In this document: piece after piece, positions 8,970 to 18,665 of the stretch | How the letters are laid out: every line of letters starts with the position of its first letter | Numbering within the stretch: position 1 is the first letter of the stretch | DNA from: Lachnospiraceae bacterium | Lineage (GTDB): Bacteria; Bacillota; Clostridia; Lachnospirales; Lachnospiraceae | Assembly (NCBI GenBank): GCA_017473115.1 | Contig: JAFUNC010000014.1 | Span: forward strand, 62,001 to 126,000 | Length of the DNA: 64,000 nt | Reading direction: 5' to 3' | The notes under the pieces: model-generated | What the model saw: the letters and a program-made list of their open reading frames with translations, nothing else | What the model was told of the DNA's origin: nothing | The model's database searches: none | Translations under genes and position numbers: made by a program

Positions 8970-10991
8970 CTTCGACTTTACTTTTATTTTCATTATCATC
9001 AGTCCGATTATTATAAAAATAGTTCCCGCAACTGCAAGTAAAATCATATCCGCAGTTTCCAAACTCTCTTTCCCAAGAATCGGAATCCTTTGCAAAATAT
9101 TCGGATAGTATTGGAATATCACGGACAATCCGTTATTAATAAAATGCATCATACATCCCACCCAGATACTACCGGAACGGAATACTACATATGCAATACC
9201 AATTCCCATCATAAAACCGCCTATAAACTGAAGCATATTCATATGATACGCACCAAACAAAACGGCTGATATCACAATGGCAATCCATGGATTCCGTTTC
9301 TCTTTCAAGGTTCCGAACAAAAATCCCCGGAAAGCAAACTCTTCTGCTATCGCAGGACTAATTCCTACCACCAGAAAGGCTGATACAAATCCGCAATCCA
9401 TTATGGCAAGATTTAAACTTTCTGAAGTTTCTAAAAGAGAAGGAAACCATTCTGCCAAAAGCAACAAAACAACCTGTTCCACCAACCAGATTCCAATCCA
9501 CATACATATTCCGGCCGGAATGTATTTTATCCCCGGAACACGAAGAGAAAATAACTTCTTAAAATCCGCTTTCATATACCAGGCATAAATGACCGGAACC
9601 GCCAAAATTAAAAGTTGCACAACTCCGGTTCCCCATATTCCCAGACGAAAAACCAATGCCGAACTCAAATAAATCATTAAAAGCAGCATAAACCCAAACA
9701 TTAAAATCACATCTCCGATGCCCGGCATCTGCTTTTCTTTCATATTAGAGCGTTTTTCCAATAATTTGACGCCCCGAAATCCTTCTCCGAATAATACATC
9801 TTCACTGGAAAACAATTTCGACATTACAATCACTGCCAAAAACGTATACAAAATCGTGGATATAAATACCAGAAAAATGCTTTGCCAGTCAAAGTGTAAC
9901 TCGAATATGGATTTTATAAACAGGGTTACATTTATGATTGGAAGCAACGCCGTTTTAGGAGTAAGTGTTACATTCGGCAGCATCCCCGTCATAGAAGCAA
10001 ACATAAATACCAAAAGCACCGGTGTACTGTAGTTATTTGCTTCTTTGAAACTTTTAGCAAAAATACATACACACAAACACACCGCCGATAAAAACATGGC
10101 AAAAATCGGAATACAAACCAACAACACCAGTACCGAAGGCAAAAACTGCAACAAATTCATCTGCCCGTACGCATCTTCTACCATCTGCACGGAATCATAC
10201 ATATACATTCCCACACAAAATATGGACAAAAGATTTAACAATGCTGTAAAAACTGCAACGGTGGAAACTGCCATAAATTTTGAGAACATCATTTCAGAAT
10301 TTTTTACCGGTAATATCATCAATGTTTCCAGTGTGCCGCGTTCTCTCTCGCCTGCCGTCACGTCAATAGCCGGGTAAATTGCCCCCATAAAAATACTCGT
10401 GATCAACATAAACGGAATAATAAAACCGATGGCTGAACCTGCCGATTCTTCTGCCGTTGCCACGTCTATATTACTGACAACTATAGGATTTAAAACTGAA
10501 TCATAATCTCCAAATTCTTCCGCTAAAATTTCATTACGCATCAAGTCTCTGTAATCATCTAATATTTCATCCACATAATCTGCAGCATTTACGGAATCCG
10601 TGGAAGCCGAAAAATATCCGATTTCATAACATACCCTTCCGTCATCCGTTATTTTTGTATCAACAAAAGCATCTGCTTCTTTGGCAGACAATGCATCCTG
10701 CGCACCTTGCCGTGTCTCATATCCCTTGATATCAAAAGAATATTCGTGCTCATCTTCTTCGTTTAATAATAATTGCGATATCCCTTCACTCTCACTGCTT
10801 TCCACGATGGCAACCGTATAGGTTTTATCCATACTATCCTGTGTAATACCATTCATAACAAGCATCGTAGCAAGCATCATTCCCGGATAAAGAAACAATG
10901 GCACAAGTATCATAATCAACACCGTCTTCTTATCCCGAAAGATATCCAACATTTCTTTTTTATAAAGAGAAAAAATCGTCTTCTTGCTCAT
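8955..10991 (-). CDS. ABC-2 permease fused to CPBP intramembrane protease domain (NatB-like)
   Basis: 678 residues. The first about 400 are an ABC-2/NatB-type permease: an N-terminal helix after LYKKEMLDIFRDKK, a large extracytoplasmic domain, then several helices. The C-terminal about 230 residues are a CPBP (Abi) domain with EEFAFRG (EExxxR), FGAYH (FxxxH) and HFINN (HxxxN), the three motifs of these putative glutamic-type membrane proteases. The ATG at 10991 lies one base after the ATPase stop with AGGAGG upstream; an earlier in-frame start would overlap that gene. With the ATPase it likely forms a Na+/drug-type exporter; the protease role is unknown. Confidence 0.88.
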   Translation of the reverse strand: MSKKTIFSLYKKEMLDIFRDKKTVLIMILVPLFLYPGMMLATMLVMNGITQDSMDKTYTVAIVESSESEGISQLLLNEEDEHEYSFDIKGYETRQGAQDALSAKEADAFVDTKITDDGRVCYEIGYFSASTDSVNAADYVDEILDDYRDLMRNEILAEEFGDYDSVLNPIVVSNIDVATAEESAGSAIGFIIPFMLITSIFMGAIYPAIDVTAGERERGTLETLMILPVKNSEMMFSKFMAVSTVAVFTALLNLLSIFCVGMYMYDSVQMVEDAYGQMNLLQFLPSVLVLLVCIPIFAMFLSAVCLCVCIFAKSFKEANNYSTPVLLVFMFASMTGMLPNVTLTPKTALLPIINVTLFIKSIFELHFDWQSIFLVFISTILYTFLAVIVMSKLFSSEDVLFGEGFRGVKLLEKRSNMKEKQMPGIGDVILMFGFMLLLMIYLSSALVFRLGIWGTGVVQLLILAVPVIYAWYMKADFKKLFSLRVPGIKYIPAGICMWIGIWLVEQVVLLLLAEWFPSLLETSESLNLAIMDCGFVSAFLVVGISPAIAEEFAFRGFLFGTLKEKRNPWIAIVISAVLFGAYHMNMLQFIGGFMMGIGIAYVVFRSGSIWVGCMMHFINNGLSVIFQYYPNILQRIPILGKESLETADMILLAVAGTIFIIIGLMIMKIKVKSKKRDS

Positions 10992-10992
10992 C

Positions 10993-11775
10993 TTACGCTT
11001 CCTCCTCTTTGATAATACTGCGGAACGTATCACGCAAATTGTCTGTGTTGGTTGCTTCCATCAGTTCCTGGGGCGTACCCATAGCAATGACCTTACCTTG
11101 ATACATCATCACAATACGATCGCACAGATACTGTGCTTCTTCCATATAATGGGTGGAATACAATACGGTTTTCCCCTTCTCTTTTTCTTTTTTCATAAAA
11201 GAAACGATGGCTTCAATGCTGATGATATCCAGTCCCAACGTAGGCTCATCAAAAATATATACTTCCGGATTATGAATCAGACATCTGGCAATATTGGCAC
11301 GCTGCGTCTGCCCCGTAGACAACTTCTCAATACGGTTATCGCCGAAACTTTCCATGTCCAACACCTGAAAAATTTCATTGATACGGGTTTCACAAGTCTC
11401 TTTGTCGATGCCATAAATATCTCCAAACACCCGCAACAGTTCCCTGGTGCTTAATCGCTGGTATAACTTGGTATTACCGGACAAATAACCGATTTTCTGT
11501 TTTTTCTCAATGACAGAGGTCACTTCATCTCCTGCCAAATCTACCAGTTTCACTTCACCTTCCGTAGGTGTCATAAGATTACCAAGCATACGAAGAACAG
11601 TAGTCTTTCCGGCACCGTTCGGTCCCAAAAGTCCGAGTATTTCCCCCGGTTTTGCCTCAAAACTCACATGGTCCACCGCATAAAACTCTTCTTTGGTAGC
11701 ACTGTTTCTTTTCATTCCCTTTTTCTTTGCGATATTTCTCACAAAAACTTTACACAAACCATCTGCAGCAATCAT
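10993..11775 (-). CDS. NatA-like ABC transporter ATP-binding protein
   Basis: 260 residues. Walker A GPNGAGKTT, signature LSTGQTQRA and Walker B VYIFDEPTLGLD are all present in order, followed by the switch histidine in STHYMEE. The signature has T where SGGQ is usual. It is the cytoplasmic motor for the fused ABC-2/CPBP permease one base downstream. It starts 22 bases after trmD, so it is probably co-transcribed with rimM-trmD. Confidence 0.92.
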   Translation of the reverse strand: MIAADGLCKVFVRNIAKKKGMKRNSATKEEFYAVDHVSFEAKPGEILGLLGPNGAGKTTVLRMLGNLMTPTEGEVKLVDLAGDEVTSVIEKKQKIGYLSGNTKLYQRLSTRELLRVFGDIYGIDKETCETRINEIFQVLDMESFGDNRIEKLSTGQTQRANIARCLIHNPEVYIFDEPTLGLDIISIEAIVSFMKKEKEKGKTVLYSTHYMEEAQYLCDRIVMMYQGKVIAMGTPQELMEATNTDNLRDTFRSIIKEEEA

Positions 11776-11797
11776 TTTTTGCTCCTTGATTGAAACT

Positions 11798-12601
11798 CTA
11801 TTCCTCTGCGGTATTGTTACCGTTTGATAAATTTTCCGTCACTGTTTTCTTTTTCCTGCGTTTCTTTTTGGGCGGATGTTCTCTTAAATAAGCCTCTAAC
11901 TCCTCCATATATTTCTCATACAAGTCAAGTCTTTTCACCCTTGTCCGCTCCACGGACTGCTCCAAACGCCATTTGGCAATATTGGCATGATGTCCGCTTA
12001 ACAAAATTTCCGGCACCGACTTCTCGTGCCAGACTTCCGGTCTGGTATACTGCGGGTATTCTAAAAGATTTCCGGCAAACGATTCATCGTTGGCAGATTC
12101 GCCATTATTCAGAACTCCGGGAATCAGCCTTGCCACAGTATCAATCACCACCATGGCCGGCAACTCTCCTCCGGTTAAAACATAATCACCGATGGATATT
12201 TCATCTGTTACAATCTCTTCCAGTACACGTTCGTCGATTCCCTCATAATGGCCGCAAAGAAAAATCAATTCTTCTTCTTTCGCCAATTCCTGGGCAATCT
12301 CCTGCCGAAACGTCTTCCCCTGCGGCGTCATAAAAACAACTCGCGGCGTGGCTTTTCCTGCCTCTTCATGCTCTTTTACCAAGGCCTTATATGCATCATA
12401 GACCGGTTGTGCCTGCATCAGCATACCGGCTCCGCCTCCATAAGGATAATCATCCACCTTATTGTGCTTATCCAAAGTATAATCACGTATATTCACTGCG
12501 TGGATGGATAAGTGACCTGCCTCAGCAGCCCTTTTTATGATACTGTTATTTAATCCCTGCTCTATCATTTCCGGAAATATGGTCAGTATGTGAAATTTCA
12601 T
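11798..12601 (-). CDS. trmD: tRNA (guanine-37-N1)-methyltransferase
   Basis: 267 residues. TrmD methylates G37 of tRNAs to prevent frameshifting. The SPOUT-fold motifs are visible: [12 protein letters not shown] at the start, [22 protein letters not shown] and the knot segment [13 protein letters not shown] basic tail (KKKRRKKK) extends beyond the usual end. It lies after rimM as in most Bacillota, but with an ABC exporter rather than rplS downstream. Confidence 0.97.
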   Translation of the reverse strand: MKFHILTIFPEMIEQGLNNSIIKRAAEAGHLSIHAVNIRDYTLDKHNKVDDYPYGGGAGMLMQAQPVYDAYKALVKEHEEAGKATPRVVFMTPQGKTFRQEIAQELAKEEELIFLCGHYEGIDERVLEEIVTDEISIGDYVLTGGELPAMVVIDTVARLIPGVLNNGESANDESFAGNLLEYPQYTRPEVWHEKSVPEILLSGHHANIAKWRLEQSVERTRVKRLDLYEKYMEELEAYLREHPPKKKRRKKKTVTENLSNGNNTAEE

Positions 12602-12690
12602 AATCTGTTCCTCAAATATTATTTACATTCGTTATTTATATTTGATAATATAATATCCTAATTTAAGGATTACTTTTACCAAAACATATG

Positions 12691-13200
12691 TTAATCCAGC
12701 AATCCCGGCATAATGTGAACCAGAATTTCGCCGCCTTCAATGTCCACGTTCAAAACACACTCTTTGATTGCCGGTAAAAGTACTTCCTTACCCTCTTCCG
12801 TTTCCACAATGTAAACATCATTAGCCCCGGTCTGCAAAACATCTTTGAGAATCCCTAACTGCTTCTCTTCATCCGTCATCACTTTCAAACCGATTAAATC
12901 CGCAATAAAATACTCATTTTTACGCAATTCCACTGCATTTTCACGGTCCACCAACAGGCTCTTATTCCGGAACTGTTCAATTTCATTAATATTGCTATAT
13001 TCCTTAAATTTTATAATCACAAACTGTTTAAAAAATTTAACGGATTCCGGATGCAGGATTAAATGTTCCTTTCCGGTATACAAATACACTTCTTTTAACT
13101 TTTTAAAACGGTTCACATCATCCGTGGTAGGATACACTTTTACCTCACCCTTAATACCATGAGTAGATGAAATGACACCTATCTGTAAAAATTCTTCCAT
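12691..13200 (-). CDS. rimM: 16S rRNA processing protein RimM
   Basis: 169 residues, normal for the family. It assists maturation of the 30S subunit head and contacts S19. The N-terminus EEFLQIGVISSTHGIKGEVK and the C-terminal LLPAIKECV are typical RimM and PRC-barrel segments. The ATG at 13200 was chosen because AAGGA lies eight bases upstream and homology begins there; an open frame extends 23 codons further without support. Confidence 0.95.
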   Translation of the reverse strand: MEEFLQIGVISSTHGIKGEVKVYPTTDDVNRFKKLKEVYLYTGKEHLILHPESVKFFKQFVIIKFKEYSNINEIEQFRNKSLLVDRENAVELRKNEYFIADLIGLKVMTDEEKQLGILKDVLQTGANDVYIVETEEGKEVLLPAIKECVLNVDIEGGEILVHIMPGLLD

Positions 13201-13272
13201 CTGACAATCCTTTCTCTCACAGGCAATCCAGCGATTGCCCTGCATCTGTTTGTCCTTTATCGTAAACACTTT

Positions 13273-15156
13273 TTAGAAAATCAATCCGAATACTAATGCA
13301 AAAGCAACTGTTATCACCGCAAATACCGCGGTTGTCCAATACAGTACTTTCGAACGTTTGGAAACCATTTCCTTGCGACCGGAAGTCCAGAAAAACAACA
13401 TATAAATCAACGACATTACGCTTCCGAGCCAATACATCATGGCCGTCGATTTAATGGATGCCAATGGTGCTCCCGACATAAGCATTAATACCATAAAAGC
13501 AAAAACCAAACTGAAAATAGTAACATTTAAGCACTGAATATAGTGATATTTTCGGAATTTACTCTCTTCTGACTTCGTTTTGTTGATTTTACGAAGAATA
13601 AAACCAAATATCGCAATTAAGACCACCAGCGACGAATAAAAATATCCGCACAACATTGCAATCAAAATAATAACCTGAAGCCAATACGTAAAAGCAGAAT
13701 ATGACACATAATCCGTTGTCGGCATCATAATCACAGTCGTTCCGTCCGGATATGCATAGATATTACCCAAACTGCCGTCCGTAAGCATTACATGACTTTC
13801 ATCCACAATATCAAACATCGGTAATTTGCCTAACATCGGCATAACCAACTGCTTATTATCATTCAATGTCAGAAACAGCGCAGACATAAAACCGTTAAAA
13901 GTCGCCTTTCCGTCCATTACGGAATTCCCTGCCACATACACACCTTCATATACCCTGAGTCCGGATACATTCTCATCTTTCGTTATTTCCGGAGCACCAA
14001 AAACTGCTTCACTAATGGTTTTGCTCAAATTGGTCTCATTGTATTCATTGCACATATAAGTAAGACAGGTTTGACTCTCAGGATCCATATACACCAATGC
14101 AGTCTGCGTAGGTGACACACCGTTTATTCCGTAAACCGGTACTCCTAAACGATAAACAAACATACCGTTTGCAATACGCGCTTCTTCCGTTCCGGCATAA
14201 AAGCAGGTTGTCTCAAACAAAGACTCTGCAGTCTCTTTTTTCTCAAAAAGTTCGGAAGATTCATCCTGAACCAATAAGGCATTGGCAAAGGTATGCAAAT
14301 CATCCGCCGTTCCGGTTACCATTCCTGCCGGATACAACGGAATATGATAAAAGTTATTTACAAGAGCCACATTATTCTGATAAGAACATACCTCTTTACG
14401 CGCTTCCTTTACCGCTTCGTTATCCGACAAATCCGGCAATAACGCAGTATGCTCCATTCCCAAAGGAATAAATATATTCTGTTTTACGTAATCCGCATAA
14501 CTCATTCCGGACACATATTCCACAATATATGCAGCAAGAGCGGTTGACCAATCTGATGCGGCAACCACATTGCCCGGCGCATAATTCTGTTCCGGCAAAT
14601 TGGTAGTCAATGTCTCCTCCAAATTTGTATATGCACTTCCTTCCGGCACGATTTTTTCCGAAAAACTGTCATGATATCCTGTGGAATAATTCATTAAATG
14701 CGACATGGTAATACCGGTTTCGGAACTTAATTCTTCTTTTAATTTTCCTTCCGGTAAATATTCGGTAACATCCGCATTCAAATCAATCAATCCCTGCTCC
14801 GTTAACTGCAATACACTGACCCACACAAGAAGGTATGATACTTTTCCCCATTCAAATACGGTATTTTCATCTGTTTTAATCCCGTCAGCCAAATTGGCAT
14901 GTCCGAAATCCTCTGCATAGACGCATTCTTCTCCTGTTGAAATACGAACAGAACCGCCTGTCACAGTGATGGTATTCTCATGCAATTCACTGTAAAGCAG
15001 TTGTTCTAAAACCTTTTCTGTTTCTGCCACGGTAAGTCCCGAAGGAAAGACATCGGTTCCTTGAGCTTTTACTGCAACGGACCCCGATAACACAAGTATG
15101 GATAAAGCCATACACAATCCGATTTTGCATATATTTTTGACTTTGGTTAAATTCAT
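13273..15156 (-). CDS. membrane-bound beta-lactamase-fold pseudoenzyme
   Basis: 627 residues. There is a signal sequence (1-32), a serine beta-lactamase/PBP4*-type domain (about 40-390), then a lipocalin-like stretch and about five C-terminal membrane helices. The catalytic motifs are gone: where homologues have SxxK there is KVSY (105-108), the YxN site reads ASD (201-203) and the HxG site reads INGV (345-348). The fold should persist but hydrolysis or acylation by the canonical route is not possible. The ATG at 15156 has AGAGGAAC upstream. It sits between a khpA terminator and rimM, with its own promoter. Possible roles (ligand sensing, cell-wall binding) are guesses. Confidence 0.8.
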   Translation of the reverse strand: MNLTKVKNICKIGLCMALSILVLSGSVAVKAQGTDVFPSGLTVAETEKVLEQLLYSELHENTITVTGGSVRISTGEECVYAEDFGHANLADGIKTDENTVFEWGKVSYLLVWVSVLQLTEQGLIDLNADVTEYLPEGKLKEELSSETGITMSHLMNYSTGYHDSFSEKIVPEGSAYTNLEETLTTNLPEQNYAPGNVVAASDWSTALAAYIVEYVSGMSYADYVKQNIFIPLGMEHTALLPDLSDNEAVKEARKEVCSYQNNVALVNNFYHIPLYPAGMVTGTADDLHTFANALLVQDESSELFEKKETAESLFETTCFYAGTEEARIANGMFVYRLGVPVYGINGVSPTQTALVYMDPESQTCLTYMCNEYNETNLSKTISEAVFGAPEITKDENVSGLRVYEGVYVAGNSVMDGKATFNGFMSALFLTLNDNKQLVMPMLGKLPMFDIVDESHVMLTDGSLGNIYAYPDGTTVIMMPTTDYVSYSAFTYWLQVIILIAMLCGYFYSSLVVLIAIFGFILRKINKTKSEESKFRKYHYIQCLNVTIFSLVFAFMVLMLMSGAPLASIKSTAMMYWLGSVMSLIYMLFFWTSGRKEMVSKRSKVLYWTTAVFAVITVAFALVFGLIF

Positions 15157-15191
15157 GAAGTTCCTCTTTCTGTTAAATAATATACCCGTAC

Positions 15192-15220
15192 ATTTTATCA
15201 TAAACTGAAGTTGTGGTAAA
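15192..15220 (-). promoter_or_regulatory. promoter for the pseudo-beta-lactamase-rimM-trmD unit
   Basis: Minus strand TTTACC (15220-15215), a 17-base spacer, and TAAAAT (15197-15192) preceded by TGA, an extended -10. It lies 36 bases before the ATG and downstream of the khpA terminator, so rimM, trmD and the exporter are probably driven from here. Confidence 0.6.
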
Positions 15221-15284
15221 TATATGAAAGTACTAAAAATCGTTTTACAATTGTCTTTGGCATTTTATACAAATAAGCGATAAT

Positions 15285-15313
15285 AAAAAAGCGGTACCCT
15301 TACGGATACCGCC
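15285..15313 (-). terminator. intrinsic terminator after khpA
   Basis: Minus-strand hairpin GCGGTATCC-GTAA-GGGTACCGC followed by six Ts. A nine-pair stem with a tetraloop is a strong rho-independent terminator. It closes the ylxM-ffh-rpsP-khpA transcript before the pseudo-beta-lactamase gene. Confidence 0.88.
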
Positions 15314-15321
15314 ATTTTTTA

Positions 15322-15549
15322 TTAAATAATATCTACGTCAACTCTCAAATCATCCTTGGTAGATGCTGCTTTTACAACGCAACGGATTGCTTTTGCAATA
15401 CGTCCCTGCTTACCGATTACCTTACCCATATCGGAAGGTGCAACGTGAAGTTCCAGTTTTACATTCTTTCCCTCCACTTTCTCTTCAACGGTTACTTCAT
15501 CGGGATTATCAACGAGAGCTTTTGCAATTACCTCTACTAATTCCTTCAT
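15322..15549 (-). CDS. khpA: KH-domain RNA-binding protein KhpA
   Basis: 75 residues, a single type II KH domain with the motif GKVIGKQGRIAKAIR. KhpA (YlqC) pairs with KhpB to bind RNA and affects cell division and elongation in Bacillota. It lies 30 bases after rpsP, its conserved position, with a strong ribosome binding site (GGAGG). Confidence 0.93.
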   Translation of the reverse strand: MKELVEVIAKALVDNPDEVTVEEKVEGKNVKLELHVAPSDMGKVIGKQGRIAKAIRCVVKAASTKDDLRVDVDII

Positions 15550-15579
15550 AATCCACCTCCAAAAGTGTTATGAGAAGTC

Positions 15580-15825
15580 TTATTTCTCAATACCTGCAAG
15601 TTTGAAAATCTTAGCAACAACTTCTGTAGGCTGAGCACCGTTAGCAAGCCACTTCTTTGCAAGTTCTTCATTTACCTTGAATTCACTGGGATCTGTGTTA
15701 GGGTTGTATGTTCCGATTTCCTCGATGCACTTACCATCTCTGGGTGATCTTGAATCTGCTACAACGATTCTGTAAATAGGGTTTCTCTTGTATCCCATTC
15801 TTCTTAATCTGATTTTTACTGCCAT
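15580..15825 (-). CDS. rpsP: 30S ribosomal protein S16
   Basis: 81 residues starting [20 protein letters not shown], the S16 signature, with [18 protein letters not shown] following. It has the normal family length. It follows ffh after a 104-bp gap in which no clear promoter was found. It is a primary component of the small ribosomal subunit. Confidence 0.98.
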   Translation of the reverse strand: MAVKIRLRRMGYKRNPIYRIVVADSRSPRDGKCIEEIGTYNPNTDPSEFKVNEELAKKWLANGAQPTEVVAKIFKLAGIEK

Positions 15826-15929
15826 TTTTCTTTACCTCCAAATGTGTAACTATAAAATTATTTGTTTATTGGGTTCTTTGAACCCTTTAAATGCATACTG
15901 TGCAAATTTTACACAATCTGCAATTTATG

Positions 15930-17279
15930 TTAAAAAGGAAAACGCATTCTTCCTCTTTTACCATGTCCACCCATCATACCGGGAAGTTGTTTCATCACTT
16001 TCTGTGACTGTTCAAACTGCTTGATAAAACGGTTTACTACCGCAATATCCACACCTGCGCCCTTCGCAATACGATGTTTTCTCTTAGGATTTAAAATCTT
16101 CGGATTCGCTCTCTCCTGCGGTGTCATTGATAAAACAATGGCTTCCATCCTTGCCATCTGCTTCTCATCAATCTGACCTTCTAAATCCGCTGCTGATACT
16201 CCCATGCCGGGCATCATTCCTAAAATAGCGGAAAGACCACCCATCTTTCGCATCTGCTTCATTGACTCCAGATAATCGTTGAAATCAAACTTGCCCTTTT
16301 TCATACGGGACATCATTTCTTTCTCTTTATCTTCGTCAATGTCGATGTTTTCCTGTGCCTTCTCAATTAAGGTAAGCACATCACCCATTCCGAGAATTCT
16401 GTTCGCCATTCGGTCCGGATAAAACTGTTCCAAATCGGAAAGTTTCTCGCCCATACCGACATATAAAATCGGCTTACCGGTTACGGCTCTGACTGACAAT
16501 GCCGCACCACCTCGTGCGTCACCGTCCATCTTGGAAAGAATGACTCCGTCTACACCAATCTGTTCATTAAACTCAGTTGCTACATTTACGGCATCCTGAC
16601 CGGTCATGGCATCCACAACCAAAATCGTTTGATGAACCTCTACATTGGCTTTGATAGCCTTCAATTCTTCCATCATATCGCTGTCTACATGCAGACGACC
16701 CGCAGTATCCAGGATTACAATGTTATGACCATTCTTATTGGCATGTTCAATCGCCGCTTTGGCTATATTTACAGGACTGTGGCCGTCTCCCATAGAGAAG
16801 AAATCAACACCCTGATTCTCGGCATTTAACTGCAACTGCTTGATAGCAGCAGGACGATATACGTCACAAGCTACCAACAACGACTTCTTACCTTTTAGTT
16901 TCATCTTTCCGGCAATTTTTGCAGTAGTTGTTGTTTTACCGGCACCCTGCAGACCACACATCATAATAACGGTTACTGCTTTACCGGGTTGTAAGGCAAT
17001 CTCTGTGGTTTCGCTTCCCATTAAGGCAATCATTTCTTCGTTTACAATCTTGATTACCATCTGACCGGGATTCAAACCGTTTAAAACTTCTTCACCAACC
17101 GCACGCTCTTCCACAGCCTTCATAAACTGTTTAACGACACGAAACGATACATCGGCTTCCAGAAGTGCCATTTTTACTTCTTTTAAGGCTTTCTTTACGT
17201 CCTCTTCCGTAAGACGACCTTTTTTACGTAAGCCTTTGAATACATTTTGAAGTTTATCGGTTAAACTTTCAAAAGCCAT
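15930..17279 (-). CDS. ffh: signal recognition particle protein Ffh
   Basis: 449 residues. N domain (1-90), a GTPase domain with GLQGAGKTTTTAKIA near 110, DTAGR near 190 and TKxD-type SKMDGDARGG near 250, then a methionine-rich M domain (about 300-449) ending in a Gly/Met/Arg-rich tail. It binds signal peptides and 4.5S RNA and docks with FtsY. It starts three bases after ylxM ends. Confidence 0.98.
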   Translation of the reverse strand: MAFESLTDKLQNVFKGLRKKGRLTEEDVKKALKEVKMALLEADVSFRVVKQFMKAVEERAVGEEVLNGLNPGQMVIKIVNEEMIALMGSETTEIALQPGKAVTVIMMCGLQGAGKTTTTAKIAGKMKLKGKKSLLVACDVYRPAAIKQLQLNAENQGVDFFSMGDGHSPVNIAKAAIEHANKNGHNIVILDTAGRLHVDSDMMEELKAIKANVEVHQTILVVDAMTGQDAVNVATEFNEQIGVDGVILSKMDGDARGGAALSVRAVTGKPILYVGMGEKLSDLEQFYPDRMANRILGMGDVLTLIEKAQENIDIDEDKEKEMMSRMKKGKFDFNDYLESMKQMRKMGGLSAILGMMPGMGVSAADLEGQIDEKQMARMEAIVLSMTPQERANPKILNPKRKHRIAKGAGVDIAVVNRFIKQFEQSQKVMKQLPGMMGGHGKRGRMRFPF

Positions 17280-17282
17280 CTT

Positions 17283-17639
17283 CTATAACTCCTCTAAAAT
17301 CTCATTGGAGCGACCGCGGATTTCATCGCATTTGCATTTTATCTGCTCCAAATCTTCCAAATTATCCATTTCATCCAGTACCTTATGAATCTCAGCGGCA
17401 CTGCCCTTTATTTTCATAAACTTCTCTATCAAATGAAGTTTATTCTCATAATCACTTAAAATCTTATCGCAGCGTTTCAACAAATCATGTACACCCTGCC
17501 GGCTGATTTCATACTGCTCTGCAATCTCACTCAAAGACATATCATTCAAAACCGCTTCTTCATACACAGCCTTCTGGTGTTCTGTTAAAAGTTCACCATA
17601 AAAGTCGTATAACATACCTCTTTCCACGATTTTTTCCAT
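17283..17639 (-). CDS. ylxM: YlxM/p13-like helix-turn-helix protein
   Basis: 118 residues with a sigma-70 region 4-like HTH (MSLSEIAEQYEISRQGVHDL) and a C-terminal coiled coil. YlxM-family proteins precede ffh in most Bacillota and are thought to modulate SRP. The second in-frame ATG (17639) was chosen because GGGAGA lies six bases upstream; the first ATG directly abuts that site. Confidence 0.93.
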   Translation of the reverse strand: MEKIVERGMLYDFYGELLTEHQKAVYEEAVLNDMSLSEIAEQYEISRQGVHDLLKRCDKILSDYENKLHLIEKFMKIKGSAAEIHKVLDEMDNLEDLEQIKCKCDEIRGRSNEILEEL

Positions 17640-17747
17640 GAGCATTCTCCCTGTTGCGGTTGATATATACCTAAGTAATATATAATCATTTCTAAAATGC
17701 CTTGATTTTCAAGACTTTTTGGGCACAATTATCCCACAACCTTGCTA

Positions 17748-17776
17748 ATCATACACCAAAGCAAAAACTCTGTCAA
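17748..17776 (-). promoter_or_regulatory. sigma-A promoter of ylxM-ffh
   Basis: Minus strand TTGACA (17776-17771), 17-base spacer, TATGAT (17753-17748). A seven-base inverted repeat TGTCAAG/CTTGACA (17771-17792) includes the -35 hexamer and may be an operator or chance. Confidence 0.75.
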
Positions 17777-17847
17777 GTATTTTTTCTTGACAGAATGTAT
17801 TTTTTATATAGGACACAAGGGGAGGGGATTTCTGTGCCATGAAAAAA

Positions 17848-18624
17848 TTATAAATTAGAGTTTATGTAATATGTATAAGGACTTTCCAGATAATCGGTGT
17901 ATATTAAAGAATGTGCATATATTCCGCAGGAATAACTATACATTGTTCTCTCAGCATAAGACATTTCATTACTACAATTTTGTATTCGTTCTACAAACTC
18001 TTCACATTGTTGATTATTACTCTTCGCTTGTGACAGTCCATACAACAATGAATCATACCATTGAGCCAAATTCGCATCTTCAGAATTTAACATAATCTTA
18101 TTTATGCTTATTCTATTTTCATAATCTTTATCTTCCGGAAGTGATTCAATATTACCTTGATAATAATCAAAAGAGGTTATGTTAGCGTTTCCATTATCCA
18201 GTATACACTCATCATACAAAACACCCAATTCTTCCATTGTATATCCATAAGTTGTCAATATTGTATTCAGATCCTCTTCTGTTATATAATCCAAATTAGC
18301 CGCAATCACCAAGGCTTTGATGTGCTCCGGATTATTATATGTATATTCCTCAATCAAAGCATCAGTATGTTCCATAACTTCTTCTGCCGAATGCATAACG
18401 GTTTCTTCTACCGGTTCAGACTCTTCTTCTGAAGCAACAGAGTTTTCACCATCTAACGTAGCCGCTTCAGTAGCCATAGATGTATCTTCCGCAATACTTC
18501 CTGTATTTTCTTCCACACTATCTGAACTACCGTTGTCATTGATATTTCCTGAATTATTGCCACATCCGGTCAACAAGACTATACTCAAGACTGCAACAAT
18601 CATCATCACCAATATTTTCTTCAT
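17848..18624 (-). CDS. lipoprotein of unknown function
   Basis: 258 residues. The lipoprotein signal peptide ends in LLTGC with the lipidated Cys at 21. A Ser/Glu/Asn/Thr-rich linker (about 22-75) follows, then a helical acidic domain with repeated Tyr-rich segments. I do not recognise the domain. It is monocistronic by context, with a consensus promoter upstream and a weak GGACACA/TGTGCC hairpin after it (about 17811-17838). Probably attached to the outer face of the membrane. Confidence 0.78.
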   Translation of the reverse strand: MKKILVMMIVAVLSIVLLTGCGNNSGNINDNGSSDSVEENTGSIAEDTSMATEAATLDGENSVASEEESEPVEETVMHSAEEVMEHTDALIEEYTYNNPEHIKALVIAANLDYITEEDLNTILTTYGYTMEELGVLYDECILDNGNANITSFDYYQGNIESLPEDKDYENRISINKIMLNSEDANLAQWYDSLLYGLSQAKSNNQQCEEFVERIQNCSNEMSYAERTMYSYSCGIYAHSLIYTDYLESPYTYYINSNL

Positions 18625-18665
18625 TTGTATTCCTCGCTTTCACAAATAAAATTTTAGTGAAAAAC

